Positions 1 through 13,684 are shown, counted from the first letter of the stretch. The stretch is 63,036 bases of DNA from Azoarcus sp. (GCA_030656215.1 JAUSOD010000043.1:1-63036); one strand, 5' to 3'. Program-made: numbers and translations. Notes: a model not told the origin generated them from the letters alone.

Positions 1-1
1 C

Positions 2-574
2 CTGCTGGCCAAGATGCCCGGCGACGACTGGCAGAAGTTCGCCAACCTGCGCGCGCTGTACGGTTTCATGTGGGGTCATCCGGGCAAGAAGCTGCTGTTC
101 ATGGGCTGCGAGTTTGCGCAATGGACGGAGTGGGATGCCGACCACAGCCTGCCCTGGCATCTGCTCGAGCATGCACCGCACGCCGGCGTGCAGCGCTTGG
201 TGCGGGATCTGAACGCGGTGCTGCGCCATTATCCGGCCCTGCATCAGCTGGATGTGTCGGCGGAAGGCTTTGCCTGGATCAGCCATGACGATGCGGCGCA
301 CTCCATGCTCGCGTTCGAGCGTCGTTCGCGGGACGGACAACGTGTGGTGGTGGTGTGCAACCTGACCCCGGTCGTTCGCCATGACTGGCGACTGGGCGTG
401 CCGTACGCCGGTATCTGGCGCGAGGTGATCAACACCGATGCCGGAATCTACGGCGGCTCCGGTGTCGGCAACGGGCCGCTCGCCAGCGAACCGGTCCCGT
501 GGCAGGGGCGCGAGCAGTCGATCGTGATGACCCTGCCCCCGCTGGCAAGCGTGATGCTGGTGCAAGGTGATTGA
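2..574 (+). CDS. glgB: 1,4-alpha-glucan branching enzyme, C-terminal part (5' end outside window)
   Basis: The reading frame is open from the first bases, so only the last 190 residues are present. They cover the end of the GH13 catalytic domain (MPGDDWQKFANLR, LLFMGCEFAQWTEWD) and the C-terminal all-beta domain, a pattern typical of GlgB. The enzyme makes alpha-1,6 branches in glycogen in the cytoplasm. The stop codon overlaps the start of glgX by 8 nt, so the two are translationally coupled as the first visible genes of a glycogen operon. The identity is firm. The catalytic residues lie upstream of the window and cannot be inspected. Confidence 0.95.
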   Translation: MLAKMPGDDWQKFANLRALYGFMWGHPGKKLLFMGCEFAQWTEWDADHSLPWHLLEHAPHAGVQRLVRDLNAVLRHYPALHQLDVSAEGFAWISHDDAAHSMLAFERRSRDGQRVVVVCNLTPVVRHDWRLGVPYAGIWREVINTDAGIYGGSGVGNGPLASEPVPWQGREQSIVMTLPPLASVMLVQGD

Positions 575-2831
575 AGTGAACACCCCCGCCGACTCGGAAC
601 CGCCCCTTCTTCCCGGCCGGCCCTGGCCGCTGGGCGCGTGCTGCGTGTCACCCGGCTCGCCACCAGCAAACGATACCGGCATTGCTGCGAAAAGCGCGGC
701 CAAGGCAAGGATCAGCGGACCCGTCCGCGCAGCATCCGGCGTTAATTTCGCAGTCTGGGCGCCGGATGCAGACCGGATGGAGCTCTGCCTGTTCGATGAT
801 CTGGGCGAGACCGAAGTGCGCCGGCTCGACCTGCCCTGCTGCACCGACGGCGTCTGGCACGGGTTTCTACCCGGTGCGCGACCTGGTTTGGTGTATGGCC
901 TGCGTGCGCACGGCCCATGGGCGCCGCATCGCGGTCAACGTTTCAATCCTGCCAAGGTCTTGCTCGATCCGTGGGCATTCGAAGTCGTGGGTCAGTACCA
1001 CGGATATCTCGACGCCTGGTGCGGTCAGACCGCAGACGATCCCCCGCAGCCCGACGGGTATGACAATGCTGCCGTCGCGCTCAAAGCCCGGGTGGTGACG
1101 CTGCCGCCGGCCGTTCGCGTGTCCCGCCCATTGATTCCCGCCGGACAGACCGTGCTCTACGAAGCCCACGTCAGGAGCCTGACGATGCGCCACCCGGCGA
1201 TCCCCGAGGCACTGCGCGGCAGCTATGCGGGCGTGGCCCATCCGGTGATGCTCGCGCACTACAAGGCCCTGGGCATCACCACCCTGAATTTGCTGCCGGT
1301 GCAGTTCCGCGCCGACGAGGCCGCGCTGCAGCGCCGTGGGCTGAGCAACCACTGGGGCTATTCGAGCATTGCCTGGCTCGCCCCCGAACCGCGCTACTGG
1401 AGCGGGCGGCCAGGCACCACCGCTGCGAGCGAGCTGCGCGAGATGGTGAGCACGCTCCATGGCGCTGGCCTCGAGGTGGTGCTCGACATCGTGTTCAACC
1501 ACACTGCCGAAACCGACGAGTTCGGCCCCACGCTATCCTTGCGCGGCCTTGCCAACGCCCGCTACTACCACCTCGACCCCCAGGATCCGGCGCGCTACCG
1601 CAACTGGACCGGCTGCGGCAACAGCGTCGACCTGAGCGAGCCGCGGGTGGTTGAACTGGTGACCGGCGCCCTGCGCCACTGGGTCGAGTCCTACGGGGTG
1701 GACGGCTTCCGGCTCGATCTCGCAAGCACACTGGCACGGGGCCGTGACGGGCATTTCAGCACCCGGGCGGGTTTCTTCGCCGCGGTGCAGTCCGACCCGG
1801 TGCTGGCGCAAGTGAAGTGGATCGCCGAGCCCTGGGACCTTGGCCCGGACGGCTATCAGCTGGGCGCGTTTCCGCCGGGCTGGGGCGAATGGAATGATCA
1901 GTACCGTGATGCCATGCGCGCCTGGTGGCTGCGCGGCGGCGGCGATAGGGGCAGCTTTGCCCATCGTTTCGCGGCCTCGGGCACCCAGTTTCACCACAGC
2001 GCGAAAGCCCCCACCGCCAGCATCAACTTCCTCACCGCACACGACGGCTTCACCCTGCGCGATCTGGTCAGCTATGACCAAAAGCACAATGAAGCCAACG
2101 GCGAACTGAACCGCGACGGACATCACCACAACAACTCCTGGAACTGCGGCATCGAGGGCCCGACCGAGAGCGCGGAAGTCGAAACCCTGCGCACGCGACT
2201 GCAAACCGCGCTCCTCGCCACCCTGCTTAGCGCGCAAGGCACGCCGATGTTGCTCGCCGGCGACGAGATCGGCCACACCCAGGCGGGCAATAACAACGCC
2301 TATTGTCAGGACAACGAGATCAGCTGGCTCGACTGGGAACATGCCGACCGCGAACTGGTGGACTGCGTCAGCCGTCTGTTGAGCCTGCGCCACAAACACG
2401 CAGCCCTGCGTCAGAGCGCGTGGCTCAGCGACGGACGGCACGACGGGGCGGGACGCACCGTGCTGTGGTTGCATCCCGAAGGACGTCGGCTCACCGGCGT
2501 CGACTGGCACGCCCCCGGCGATCGCGCACTCGCCATCTGGCTGCACCCTGGCGCGCCCGACGCGGAGCACGCGAATGCCGTGCTGTTGCTGGTCAATCCC
2601 GACGATCGAGTGCGAAGCTTCGTACTACCCGCAGGCCACTGGCGCACCGAGTTCGACAGTGGCGCAAGTACCGCTACTCCCCGCGCCCAGTCGACCGACG
2701 GCGGCATCGCTCCCGTCGTGCCAGACGAGACGCTCGACGTGGCTGCCCGCAGTTTTCTGATTCTTGTCGACCCGCGTGATCCGACTGATCTGCGTGCTGC
2801 GGTCGCACTTACGGTGGCGTCTTCAACGTGA
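567..2831 (+). CDS. glgX: Glycogen debranching enzyme (isoamylase type)
   Basis: This 754-residue GH13 protein has an N-terminal CBM48-like domain ([20 protein letters not shown]) followed by the TIM-barrel motifs [10 protein letters not shown] (region I), DGFRLDLAS (II, nucleophile Asp), [10 protein letters not shown] (III, acid/base Glu) and [20 protein letters not shown] (IV). It hydrolyses alpha-1,6 branches of phosphorylase-limit glycogen. The start is a GTG at 567 overlapping glgB; a second GTG at 576 is equally possible. The first 45 or so residues are Pro/Ala-rich and not recognisable as family sequence, making the protein somewhat longer than the usual 650-710. It lies between glgB and glgC in one operon. 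Confidence 0.95.
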   Translation: MIEVNTPADSEPPLLPGRPWPLGACCVSPGSPPANDTGIAAKSAAKARISGPVRAASGVNFAVWAPDADRMELCLFDDLGETEVRRLDLPCCTDGVWHGFLPGARPGLVYGLRAHGPWAPHRGQRFNPAKVLLDPWAFEVVGQYHGYLDAWCGQTADDPPQPDGYDNAAVALKARVVTLPPAVRVSRPLIPAGQTVLYEAHVRSLTMRHPAIPEALRGSYAGVAHPVMLAHYKALGITTLNLLPVQFRADEAALQRRGLSNHWGYSSIAWLAPEPRYWSGRPGTTAASELREMVSTLHGAGLEVVLDIVFNHTAETDEFGPTLSLRGLANARYYHLDPQDPARYRNWTGCGNSVDLSEPRVVELVTGALRHWVESYGVDGFRLDLASTLARGRDGHFSTRAGFFAAVQSDPVLAQVKWIAEPWDLGPDGYQLGAFPPGWGEWNDQYRDAMRAWWLRGGGDRGSFAHRFAASGTQFHHSAKAPTASINFLTAHDGFTLRDLVSYDQKHNEANGELNRDGHHHNNSWNCGIEGPTESAEVETLRTRLQTALLATLLSAQGTPMLLAGDEIGHTQAGNNNAYCQDNEISWLDWEHADRELVDCVSRLLSLRHKHAALRQSAWLSDGRHDGAGRTVLWLHPEGRRLTGVDWHAPGDRALAIWLHPGAPDAEHANAVLLLVNPDDRVRSFVLPAGHWRTEFDSGASTATPRAQSTDGGIAPVVPDETLDVAARSFLILVDPRDPTDLRAAVALTVASST

Positions 2832-2871
2832 AAAACACTCTTCCCGACATTCACTCCAGGAGTATCTGATC

Positions 2872-4137
2872 ATGGACATCCACACCGATGTGGATCGGCG
2901 ACGTTCGCGGCGCTCGCTCGCGCTCGTGCTCGCAGGGGGGCGTGGCTCTCGCCTTCGTGACCTGACCAATGTCCGCGCAAAGCCAGCGGTGCATTTCGGC
3001 GGCAAATTCCGCATCATCGACTTCGCCCTGTCGAACTGCCTGAACTCGGGCATCCGCCGCATCGGGGTCATCACCCAGTACAAGTCACACTCTCTGCTGC
3101 GCCACATCCAGCGTGGCTGGAGCTTCCTGCGCAACGAGATGAATGAGTTCATCGACCTGCTACCGGCGCAACAACGCGTGGCCGAAGAGCACTGGTATCA
3201 GGGCACGGCCGATGCCGTGTACCAGAACCTGGACATCATCCGTACCGCGTCCCCGCCGCAGTACATCGTGATTCTCGCCGGCGACCATGTATACAAGATG
3301 GACTATTCGATCATGCTCGCCGATCACGCCGACAGTGGTCGGGGTGTCACGGTCGGATGCATCGAAGTGCCGCGCGATGAAGCGTCCGCGTTCGGCGTGA
3401 TGGCGGTCAACGATCAACGTCATGTCACTGACTTTATCGAAAAGCCTGCCGACCCACCGGCCATGCCGGGCAATCCCGACATGGCCCTGGCGAGCATGGG
3501 GATCTATGTATTCACCGCCGACTACCTGTATCGCCTGCTCGAAGATGACGCGCGAGACCCCGAATCGACCCACGACTTCGGGCGCGACCTGATTCCACGC
3601 GCTGTGGCCGAAAACCAGGCGTTTGCCCATCCGTTCTCGCTCTCTGCCATTGCTACGCCCCCTTTCTCCGGTCCGTACTGGCGCGATGTCGGTACGGTGG
3701 ATGCCTATTGGGCCGCCAATCTCGACCTCGCCTCGACCACACCGGCGCTCAACATGTACGACAAGGACTGGCCGATCTGGACCTATCAGGAGCAGCTACC
3801 ACCAGCCAAGTTCGTGCATGACCTGGAAGGACGCCGCGGCGAAGCCGTCGATTCGCTCGTTTCCGGCGGATGCATCGTATCGGGATCGCTCGTGCGCAAC
3901 TCGGTCCTGTTCTCCAATGTACTGGTCCGCTCCTACAGCGTCATCGAGGGCGCCGTGGTGCTGCCCGATGTGCAGATCAACCGTCACTGCCGCTTGACCA
4001 AGGTGGTGATCGACCGTCACTGCCAGATCCCTGCCGGTCTGGTGATCGGGGAAGACCCGGAACTGGATGCCCAGCGCTTTTACCGCTCCGAGACTGGCGT
4101 GGTGCTGGTCACGCAGGCTATGCTGGCAGCCCTTTGA
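2872..4137 (+). CDS. glgC: Glucose-1-phosphate adenylyltransferase (ADP-glucose pyrophosphorylase)
   Basis: GlgC makes ADP-glucose from ATP and glucose-1-phosphate, the committed step of bacterial glycogen synthesis. The 421-residue protein has the nucleotidyltransferase signature [15 protein letters not shown] near residue 20, the [16 protein letters not shown] segment, [12 protein letters not shown], and a C-terminal left-handed beta-helix region. The reading frame is open further upstream inside glgX, but ATG 2872 is chosen because AGGAG (2858-2862) sits 9 nt before it and the family N-terminus begins here. Allosteric control by sugar phosphates is expected from the family; no cis-regulatory site was seen. 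It is followed 11 nt later by glgA. Confidence 0.97.
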   Translation: MDIHTDVDRRRSRRSLALVLAGGRGSRLRDLTNVRAKPAVHFGGKFRIIDFALSNCLNSGIRRIGVITQYKSHSLLRHIQRGWSFLRNEMNEFIDLLPAQQRVAEEHWYQGTADAVYQNLDIIRTASPPQYIVILAGDHVYKMDYSIMLADHADSGRGVTVGCIEVPRDEASAFGVMAVNDQRHVTDFIEKPADPPAMPGNPDMALASMGIYVFTADYLYRLLEDDARDPESTHDFGRDLIPRAVAENQAFAHPFSLSAIATPPFSGPYWRDVGTVDAYWAANLDLASTTPALNMYDKDWPIWTYQEQLPPAKFVHDLEGRRGEAVDSLVSGGCIVSGSLVRNSVLFSNVLVRSYSVIEGAVVLPDVQINRHCRLTKVVIDRHCQIPAGLVIGEDPELDAQRFYRSETGVVLVTQAMLAAL

Positions 4138-4148
4138 GGAGCGCGTCG

Positions 4149-5609
4149 ATGCGTATTCTGCAAGTCTGTGCCGAGATCTTTCCGCTGCTCAAGACCGGGG
4201 GCCTGGCCGACGTTGCAGGGGCACTGCCATCGGCATTGCAAGACCTGGGAGGCGATGTCCGGGTGCTGCTGCCGGGCTTCGCACCGATCCTGGAAGGCCT
4301 CGAGGACGCAAGCCTCGTTGCCGAGTTGGTTCCGCCCGGTGCTTTAGGCACCGCTCCGGCACGTCTGCTGCACGGCCGGCTTGGGGCCTGTAACACTGAG
4401 GCCTACGTGATCGACGCCCCCGGTCACTACCGGCGGCCCGGCGGTCCTTACGCCGACGGCACACACCAGCCCTATCCCGACAACCACCTGCGCTTTGCGC
4501 TCCTCGGCTGGACCGCGGCCCAGCTCGCGATGGGGCTCGACCCACGGTGGGTACCGGAGCTTGTGCACGCGCACGACTGGCATGCCGCGCTCGCGCCCGC
4601 CTACCTTCGCGCCGCTGCGCTCACGCACCAGGGCCCGCTGCCGGCCAGCGTATTCACCGTACACAACCTCGCTTACCAGGGCCTTTTCGACGGACGTCAC
4701 TTCGCCGAACTCGGCCTGCCGGACCATTTTTTCGCCATGCATGGCGTCGAGTTCCACGGTCAGCTCAACTTCATGAAGGCCGGCCTGTACTACGCGGACC
4801 GGATCACCACCGTGAGCCCCCGCTACGCGCTTGAGATCCAGGAGCCCGAACAGGGCTGCGGGCTGGACGGCCTGTTGCGCGACCGTGCCCACCAGCTTTT
4901 TGGCATCCTTAACGGCGTCGATGAAGCTGTATGGAATCCGGCCACCGACGCACTGCTATCCGCCACATACAGTGCCGCGCAGCTTGCTGGCAAAGCGCGC
5001 TGCAAGGCAGCGCTGCAGCGCGAGCTGGGTTTGCGCAAGGCAGGCCGTGCCCCGCTGTTCTGTGTCGTGAGCCGGCTTACCGAACAAAAGGGTTTGCATC
5101 TGGTATTGAAGGCCCTGCCCGCCCTGATCGAACAGGGCGCCCAGTTTGCCCTGCTCGGCAGTGGCGATGCGGGCCTGGAAGCCGCTTTTGCCGAGGCCGC
5201 ACACACCCATCCGGAGGCGGTGGCAGTCAGGCTCGGTTACGACGAGCCTTTTGCCCACCGCCTGATCGCGGGCAGTGATGTCATCATGGTGCCTTCACAT
5301 TTCGAGCCCTGCGGCCTGACCCAACTCTACGGCCTGAAGTACGGTACCCTGCCGCTGGTACGCCGGGTGGGCGGGCTGGCCGACACCGTAGCCGATACCC
5401 GCCTGGAAACGCTGGACCACGACGCCACCGGCTTCGTGTTCGACGCCTTCTCCGCCGATGGACTGCTGCAGGCTGCTGCGCGGGCACTCGCCTTATACCG
5501 GCGCAAGGCAGACTGGACCCTCGTGCAGCGTCGCGCCATGGCCCTGCCCTGCGGCTGGGATGTGCCGGCCGCGCATTATCTGGCGCTGTACCGGCGGCTT
5601 GTCACCTGA
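4149..5609 (+). CDS. glgA: Glycogen synthase (ADP-glucose dependent, GT5)
   Basis: GlgA extends alpha-1,4-glucan chains from ADP-glucose. The 486-residue protein begins MRILQVCAEIFPLLKTGGLADV, with the KTGGL ADP-glucose-binding motif (Lys15). It continues with VHAHDWHAAL, VFTVHNLAYQG and the C-terminal GT-B donor-site motif PSHFEPCGLTQLYGLKYGTL. The start ATG 4149 has GAGGAG at 4136-4141 overlapping the glgC stop, which implies coupling. Length is normal for the family. It is followed by a 122-bp gap with heptamer repeats before glgP. Confidence 0.97.
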   Translation: MRILQVCAEIFPLLKTGGLADVAGALPSALQDLGGDVRVLLPGFAPILEGLEDASLVAELVPPGALGTAPARLLHGRLGACNTEAYVIDAPGHYRRPGGPYADGTHQPYPDNHLRFALLGWTAAQLAMGLDPRWVPELVHAHDWHAALAPAYLRAAALTHQGPLPASVFTVHNLAYQGLFDGRHFAELGLPDHFFAMHGVEFHGQLNFMKAGLYYADRITTVSPRYALEIQEPEQGCGLDGLLRDRAHQLFGILNGVDEAVWNPATDALLSATYSAAQLAGKARCKAALQRELGLRKAGRAPLFCVVSRLTEQKGLHLVLKALPALIEQGAQFALLGSGDAGLEAAFAEAAHTHPEAVAVRLGYDEPFAHRLIAGSDVIMVPSHFEPCGLTQLYGLKYGTLPLVRRVGGLADTVADTRLETLDHDATGFVFDAFSADGLLQAAARALALYRRKADWTLVQRRAMALPCGWDVPAAHYLALYRRLVT

Positions 5610-5683
5610 GCGCGAGTGCGGAAAGCCTGGCGGGGAAACCCGAGGCGCAGTAGATTCGTTCATCGTCATCGCACACGAAACAC

Positions 5684-5704
5684 CGAACACCGAACACCGA
5701 ACAC
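5684..5704 (+). repeat. Heptamer tandem repeat (CGAACAC x3) in front of glgP
   Basis: Three perfect head-to-tail copies of CGAACAC, preceded by one imperfect copy (CGAAACAC, 5676-5683), lie in the glgA-glgP gap. The repeat ends 27 nt before the glgP start. It is directly visible; no function is known. Confidence 0.9.
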
Positions 5705-5731
5705 CTCTTTATCTCCCAGGAACTCACCAGA

Positions 5732-8236
5732 TTGAACTCGCCGATGGACCTGACCCATTTCGAACACCAGTACGACCACCTGTCACGCGACGTTGCGGCG
5801 TTCAAGCGTGCCATCTCCAACAAACTGATGTATCAGGTCGGCAAGAATCCAGAGTCGGCCAATGCCGAGGACTGGCTGCACGCCGTGTCCTATGCGGTAC
5901 GCGACCATCTGGTCGAGCGCTGGATGAAGACCATCCGCGCCGGCTACAAGCAGGACGTGAAGCGGGTGTATTACCTGTCGATGGAGTTTTTGATCGGCCG
6001 CACCTTCAGCAACGCCCTGCTCGCACTCGATCTGATGCCCACCGTGCGTCAGGCGCTGGTCGAGCTCGAAGTCGACGCCGAGGCCCTGCTTGAGTTCGAG
6101 CCAGACGCGGCGCTCGGCAATGGCGGCCTGGGGCGCCTTGCCGCGTGCTTCCTGGATTCAATGGCCACGCTGGGCATCCCCGGCTTCGGCTATGGCATCC
6201 GCTACGACTACGGCATGTTCCGCCAACAGATCATCGATGGTCAGCAGGTCGAAGTCCCCGACTACTGGCTGACCCGCGGCAACCCGTGGGAGTTTCAGCG
6301 CCCGGAGATCCAGTTTCGGGTGTGCTTTGGCGGCCGACTGGAGCGGGAAGGCGAAACGGTACGCTGGATCGACACCGACGATGTGCTGGCCATGGCCTAC
6401 GACAACATCATTCCCGGTTACGGCACCGAGGCGACCAACACCCTGCGCCTGTGGTCGGCAAAAGCGACGGAGGAGATCGATCTCTCGGCGTTCAACCGCG
6501 GCAATTATTTCGGTGCGGTCGAGAGCAAGACCCATTCGGAGAACGTGTCTCGTGTGCTCTACCCGGACGACTCCACGCCGTCAGGAAAGGAGCTGCGCCT
6601 GCGCCAGGAGTACTTCTTCGTCTCTGCCAGCCTGCAGGACATCATCCGCCGCTACCTGGTCAACCACGACAACTTCGACGCGCTGTCAGACAAGATCAGC
6701 ATCCACCTGAACGACACCCACCCGGTGCTCGCGGTGCCCGAGTTGATGCGCCTGCTGGTCGATGAGCATGGTCTGAGCTGGGCGACCGCGTGGGCCCATT
6801 GCCAGAAGATCTTTTCCTACACCAACCACACCCTGATGCACGAGGCGCTCGAAACCTGGCCGGTTAACATGCTCGGTCAGGTACTTCCGCGCCACCTCCG
6901 GATCATCTTCGATATCAATGCCGATTTTCTCGCTTGTGTGGTTGCCAAGCACGGTCACGACCTCGAACTGATGCGGCGCCTGTCGCTGGTCGACGAAACC
7001 GGTGAGCGCCGGGTCCGCATGGCCTATGTCGCGGTCGTCGCGTCGCACTCGATCAATGGCGTGTCGGCCCTGCATTCACGGCTGATGACGGAGTCGATCT
7101 TTGCCGACTTTGCCCGCCTGTGGCCGGAGCGCTTCAACAACAAGACCAACGGGGTCACGCCGCGGCGCTGGCTGGCGCTGGCCAACCCCGGCCTTGCGGC
7201 GCTGATCGACACCCGTATCGGCCAGAGCTGGCGCCGTGACCTGTCACAGCTCCATGCACTGCGCGAATATTCGGACGAACCCGGCTTCCTGAGCACGCTC
7301 AGGTCCGTCAAGCGCGCAAACAAGGTGCGCCTGGCGCAGTACGTCCATACGCACCTGGGCATCACGCTGAATCCGGACGCGCTGTTCGATGTCCAGGTAA
7401 AGCGCATGCATGAGTACAAACGGCAGTTGCTCAATGTGCTGCACATCGTCGCCCGTTATCAGGCAATCCTCGCCAACCCCGATATTGACTGGACGCCACG
7501 GGTAGTGATCTTTGCGGGCAAGTCGGCCTCAGCCTACCGATTTGCCAAGGTGGTTATCCGCCTGATCAACGACATTGCGCTCACGATCAACAACGACCCG
7601 CGCATCGGCGACCGCCTTAAAGTGGTCTTCATCCCCAATTACAGCGTCAGCCTGGCGGAGCTGATCATCCCCGCCGCAGACCTCTCCGAGCAGATCTCGA
7701 CCGCCGGCACCGAAGCCTCCGGCACCGGCAACATGAAGCTCTCGCTCAACGGTGCGCTCACGATCGGCACGCTTGACGGTGCCAACGTTGAAATCCGCGA
7801 ACAAGTCGGCGACGAAAACATCTTCATCTTCGGCAACACCACCGAGCAGCTTGCCGACATCCGCATGAAAGGTTATCAGCCGCGTGCCATCTACGACGCA
7901 AGCCCGACCCTGAGGGCTGTGCTCGATGCCATTCGTGACGGTGTGTTCAGCCCCGACGAGCCGAAGCGCTATCACCAGATTTTCGACGTCCTGGTTAACT
8001 GGGACGACCACTACCTGCTGCTGGCCGACTACGCCAGTTACGTCGAAACGCAGACCAGAGTGGATGCGCTCTATCGCAATCCGGAAGACTGGAGCCGGCG
8101 CGCGCTGCTCAACATCGCCGGCATGGGCCTGTTCTCGTCAGATCGCACCATTGCCGAGTACGCGGACACGATCTGGCAGGTCAAGGCGGTGGATCTGAGC
8201 GGCGGTGGTTTCACGCCGCAGCCACGGCAGGCGTGA
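5732..8236 (+). CDS. glgP: Glycogen/starch/alpha-glucan phosphorylase (GT35)
   Basis: This PLP-dependent enzyme releases glucose-1-phosphate from glycogen. The 834-residue protein carries the phosphorylase signature [14 protein letters not shown], with the PLP lysine at residue 669, plus [17 protein letters not shown] and [14 protein letters not shown]. Two starts are possible: TTG 5732 lies 11 nt after AGGA (5718-5721), while ATG 5744 lies 22 nt away. The Shine-Dalgarno spacing favours the rare TTG, which may mean reduced translation. It is last of the enzyme genes in the glycogen operon. The enzyme would oppose GlgC/GlgA, so the separate leader before it could allow separate control. Confidence 0.96.
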   Translation: MNSPMDLTHFEHQYDHLSRDVAAFKRAISNKLMYQVGKNPESANAEDWLHAVSYAVRDHLVERWMKTIRAGYKQDVKRVYYLSMEFLIGRTFSNALLALDLMPTVRQALVELEVDAEALLEFEPDAALGNGGLGRLAACFLDSMATLGIPGFGYGIRYDYGMFRQQIIDGQQVEVPDYWLTRGNPWEFQRPEIQFRVCFGGRLEREGETVRWIDTDDVLAMAYDNIIPGYGTEATNTLRLWSAKATEEIDLSAFNRGNYFGAVESKTHSENVSRVLYPDDSTPSGKELRLRQEYFFVSASLQDIIRRYLVNHDNFDALSDKISIHLNDTHPVLAVPELMRLLVDEHGLSWATAWAHCQKIFSYTNHTLMHEALETWPVNMLGQVLPRHLRIIFDINADFLACVVAKHGHDLELMRRLSLVDETGERRVRMAYVAVVASHSINGVSALHSRLMTESIFADFARLWPERFNNKTNGVTPRRWLALANPGLAALIDTRIGQSWRRDLSQLHALREYSDEPGFLSTLRSVKRANKVRLAQYVHTHLGITLNPDALFDVQVKRMHEYKRQLLNVLHIVARYQAILANPDIDWTPRVVIFAGKSASAYRFAKVVIRLINDIALTINNDPRIGDRLKVVFIPNYSVSLAELIIPAADLSEQISTAGTEASGTGNMKLSLNGALTIGTLDGANVEIREQVGDENIFIFGNTTEQLADIRMKGYQPRAIYDASPTLRAVLDAIRDGVFSPDEPKRYHQIFDVLVNWDDHYLLLADYASYVETQTRVDALYRNPEDWSRRALLNIAGMGLFSSDRTIAEYADTIWQVKAVDLSGGGFTPQPRQA

Positions 8237-8240
8237 TTTC

Positions 8241-9119
8241 ATGGACTCCTTACGTCGCCTGCTCTGCCTGACACTGCTGCTGCCCCTCTTTGCCGGCTGC
8301 GCGTCGCGTGGCATTCCCCTGCCCCTGGAGGCGGGGGAATCGCCGGCTGCAAGGGCCATTCTCCAGGCCTCAGCCCAAGCACACGGCCTTACGGCGTGGC
8401 AGAGGCTTGCGGATGTCAGCGTCTCCTATGAGGGTGAGTGGTACGGTCTGGTCAGCCGCTTGCAGCCCACGCTGGTCGACGCGGCTTTCCGCCAGGGCTC
8501 TGAAGAGCGCCTGCTGCCTGGTACGAGTCCGGTCATTGCCCAGCACCATCGCGGGCCCGGTGGCGAAAAACAGGTTCGGCGTACGAGCGACAATGTGCTT
8601 GTGAGCTATAACGGGCAAGCTGCAGACGATGAAGAGGTTCTCGCCGCAGCGGCCCTGGTTGCGGACGGTTACCGACTTTTTCTGACCGGCCCGTTCTACT
8701 TTCTCGACGGCAATACGCACCTTGAACAACTCGGCAGCGAGACCATCGATGGACGTGTATGCGATGTCCTGCTTGTGGTACGGCAGCCGGGCCACGGCCT
8801 TTCGGCCGAGGATCGCTACCTGTTGTATATCGACCGCGAGCAGCGTTGGCTGCGCAGGGTGCGCTTCACCATGGAAGGACTGGCTTCGACTCAAGGTGCA
8901 GTGGCCGAGGTGGACTTCTTCGACCACCGCCTGATCGACGGCATCGTGTGGCCCACCCGGTTCTACGAACGACTGAAAAAGCCCATTCCCAATCTGCCGG
9001 TACACAACTGGCGGCTGACCGGCCTCGACGTCAATCGGGGAATGCAGCCGGGGGATCTCACTGATGCAGGATTCATCGGTAGAGCCGCGGCACCAGCCAG
9101 GTCACTGGCTCGCGATTGA
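8241..9119 (+). CDS. Putative lipoprotein of unknown function, downstream of glgP
   Basis: No family was recognised. The 292-residue product begins with a charged N-region, the hydrophobic segment LLCLTLLLPLF and then AGC (Cys20), which looks like a signal peptidase II site, although Phe at -3 is not ideal. The rest has alternating beta-like segments (LADVSVSYEGEWYGL, RVCDVLLVVRQPG, YLLYIDREQRWLRRVRFTM) that resemble a LolA/outer-membrane-lipoprotein-sorting type beta sheet; that comparison is a guess. ATG 8241 is chosen because upstream codons give no signal peptide. It starts 4 nt after glgP ends, so it is probably cotranscribed. It converges on acnA with only 15 nt between stops. Confidence 0.8.
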   Translation: MDSLRRLLCLTLLLPLFAGCASRGIPLPLEAGESPAARAILQASAQAHGLTAWQRLADVSVSYEGEWYGLVSRLQPTLVDAAFRQGSEERLLPGTSPVIAQHHRGPGGEKQVRRTSDNVLVSYNGQAADDEEVLAAAALVADGYRLFLTGPFYFLDGNTHLEQLGSETIDGRVCDVLLVVRQPGHGLSAEDRYLLYIDREQRWLRRVRFTMEGLASTQGAVAEVDFFDHRLIDGIVWPTRFYERLKKPIPNLPVHNWRLTGLDVNRGMQPGDLTDAGFIGRAAAPARSLARD

Positions 9120-9134
9120 AGCGCCTTTTGAAGC

Positions 9135-11861
<2,727 letters not shown>

Positions 11862-12010
11862 GTGTCTCTCCTCGGGAGGACCTTGCGCAGATACGGCGCG
11901 GCTGGCCATGATCGGTACGGGGTGCACCTGCGAGCGTGATCCGTCGGTGAGAGTTCCCCCTCTGTCAGGCAGAAGGCCTGCTCGTCGCCGCGGCGCTCGG
12001 CGTCGTGCCG

Positions 12011-12040
12011 CCCCGAGTCAATGTGCCCCGAGTCAATGTG
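12011..12040. repeat. 15-bp perfect tandem duplication at the end of the M32 peptidase gene
   Basis: CCCCGAGTCAATGTG occurs twice in direct succession (12011-12025 and 12026-12040). The copy nearer the gene contains the peptidase stop codon, so the duplication adds a second copy of the coding 3' end outside the gene. Confidence 0.92.
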
Positions 12041-13529
12041 CCCCTAGGTAGCGCGCCTCGAGATGCGCGCGGAAATGGGCCGGGTCGAGGTCCGTTCCGC
12101 TTGCGCGGCACACCAGTTCCGAGGTTTCCCAGCGGCTGGCCTGCGACCAGATGTTCGCGTCCAGCCAGTCGAACAGGGCTTGCAGGTTTCCCACCGCGAT
12201 CTGCGAACCGATCTCCGGAGTCGTGCGCCGCACTTCGGCAAACCACTGCGCGGCGTACATTGCACCCAGGGTGTAGCTCGGGAAGTAACCGAAGGCGCCA
12301 TCGGTCCAGTGCACATCCTGCATGCAACCGTCTCCGTAGTTGCCACGGGTGTCGACACCGAGCAGCGCCAACATTTTTTCGTCCCACAGCGTGGGGATGT
12401 CCTCGGCTTCGATCTCACCCGAGATCAGCGCACGCTCGATCTGGTAGCGCACGATGACATGTGCGGGATAGCTCGCCTCATCGGCCGATACGCGAATCCG
12501 CCCGGGCGCGACGCGGGCGAGCAAGCGATGCAGATTGTCGGCATCGAAGCCGGCGCGCTCGCCCAGATAGGTGCGCAGCAGTGGCGCCAGCACCTCGGCG
12601 AATTCGCGGCTGCGCCCCACCTGCATCTCGAGCAACAGGCTCTGGCTTTCGTGAATCGCGTAGGAGCGCGGACGGCCGAGCGGCTGGCTCAGCCATGCCC
12701 GTGGCAGGCCCTGGGCATAGCGCGCGTGGCCGGTTTCGTGGAGGGTGCTGTTGAGCGCTGGAAGAAAGTCGCGCTCGTCATAGCGGGTGGTGATCCGTAC
12801 ATCCTCGGCCACGCCCCCGGTAAACGGATGGGCGCTTTGGTCCAGGCGTCCGGCACTAAAATCGAAACCGAGCACTTCCATCAGCGCGTGGCACAGGCGC
12901 CGCTGATCGGCGAGCGGAAACGGCCCTGCGGGAACGATCACCGCCATGTTCCGCTGCGCCTCCTGCGCGTGCGCGACAAGATCCGGCATCCATGTCTGAA
13001 GCGCGCCAAAAAGTCGGTCGAGCACGGCCGTGCGCATGCCCGGCTCGTAGCGATCGAGCAAGGTGTCGTAGGGCGCGAGCCCGGTGGCATCGGCCAGGTG
13101 CACCGCCTCTTCACGCGCCAGGTGCACGACCTCGCGAAAGTTCGAGAGGAAGCCCGACCAATCGTTGGCCGGGCGCTGGCTACGCCACGCGTGTTCGCAC
13201 CGTGCGCCGGCCAGCGCACGCGCGCTTGCGAGCGTCTCCGGCAGGGCGTTGGCCTCGAGCCAGTCGCGGCGCATCTCGCGCAGATTGGCACGTTCGACGT
13301 CGTCGAGCGCTTCGTCCCCGGCGCGCTGGATCAGCTCGGCCAAGCGCGGCGCGCGGCGCAGACCATGGATCAGGCCGCGAAGCTCGGCGTCCGCAGCCGC
13401 CCGGGCGGCGCTGCCCCCGGGCGGCATCATGGTGCTGCGATCCCAGGACAGGATCGCGGCAAGGTGGTCGAAGCGATAGAGGCGCGCGTGCGCAGCGACC
13501 AGTTCGGCGTAGGCGGACGGTGTTGACAT
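12033..13529 (-). CDS. Carboxypeptidase M32 (Taq carboxypeptidase family)
   Basis: This is a zinc carboxypeptidase of family M32, which trims C-terminal residues from peptides in the cytoplasm. The 498-residue protein shows the HEXXH zinc site as NSTLHETGHARYAQG (His264/His268) and the downstream family segment ESQSLLLEMQVGRSREF supplying the third ligand. The conserved C-terminal DEASYPAHVIVRYQIERAL is also present. ATG 13529 is selected because AGGAG lies just upstream and the protein then starts MSTPSAYAEL. The gene is transcribed towards acnA. Its last codons lie in a 15-bp tandem duplication. Confidence 0.94.
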   Translation of the reverse strand: MSTPSAYAELVAAHARLYRFDHLAAILSWDRSTMMPPGGSAARAAADAELRGLIHGLRRAPRLAELIQRAGDEALDDVERANLREMRRDWLEANALPETLASARALAGARCEHAWRSQRPANDWSGFLSNFREVVHLAREEAVHLADATGLAPYDTLLDRYEPGMRTAVLDRLFGALQTWMPDLVAHAQEAQRNMAVIVPAGPFPLADQRRLCHALMEVLGFDFSAGRLDQSAHPFTGGVAEDVRITTRYDERDFLPALNSTLHETGHARYAQGLPRAWLSQPLGRPRSYAIHESQSLLLEMQVGRSREFAEVLAPLLRTYLGERAGFDADNLHRLLARVAPGRIRVSADEASYPAHVIVRYQIERALISGEIEAEDIPTLWDEKMLALLGVDTRGNYGDGCMQDVHWTDGAFGYFPSYTLGAMYAAQWFAEVRRTTPEIGSQIAVGNLQALFDWLDANIWSQASRWETSELVCRASGTDLDPAHFRAHLEARYLGAH

Positions 13530-13684
13530 GGGGACTCCTGATGGAAAGCTACGATTGCGCGGGCTAGCAGCTATAGGACGGCCCGCCCTCATGGTCGGAC
13601 GGACGAATAGCATTCCGGTTCAGTCACGACAACCTGCATTCGGTGGCACAGCATGCGCTTCGGCAGCGACGAAACCGCCGAAAA

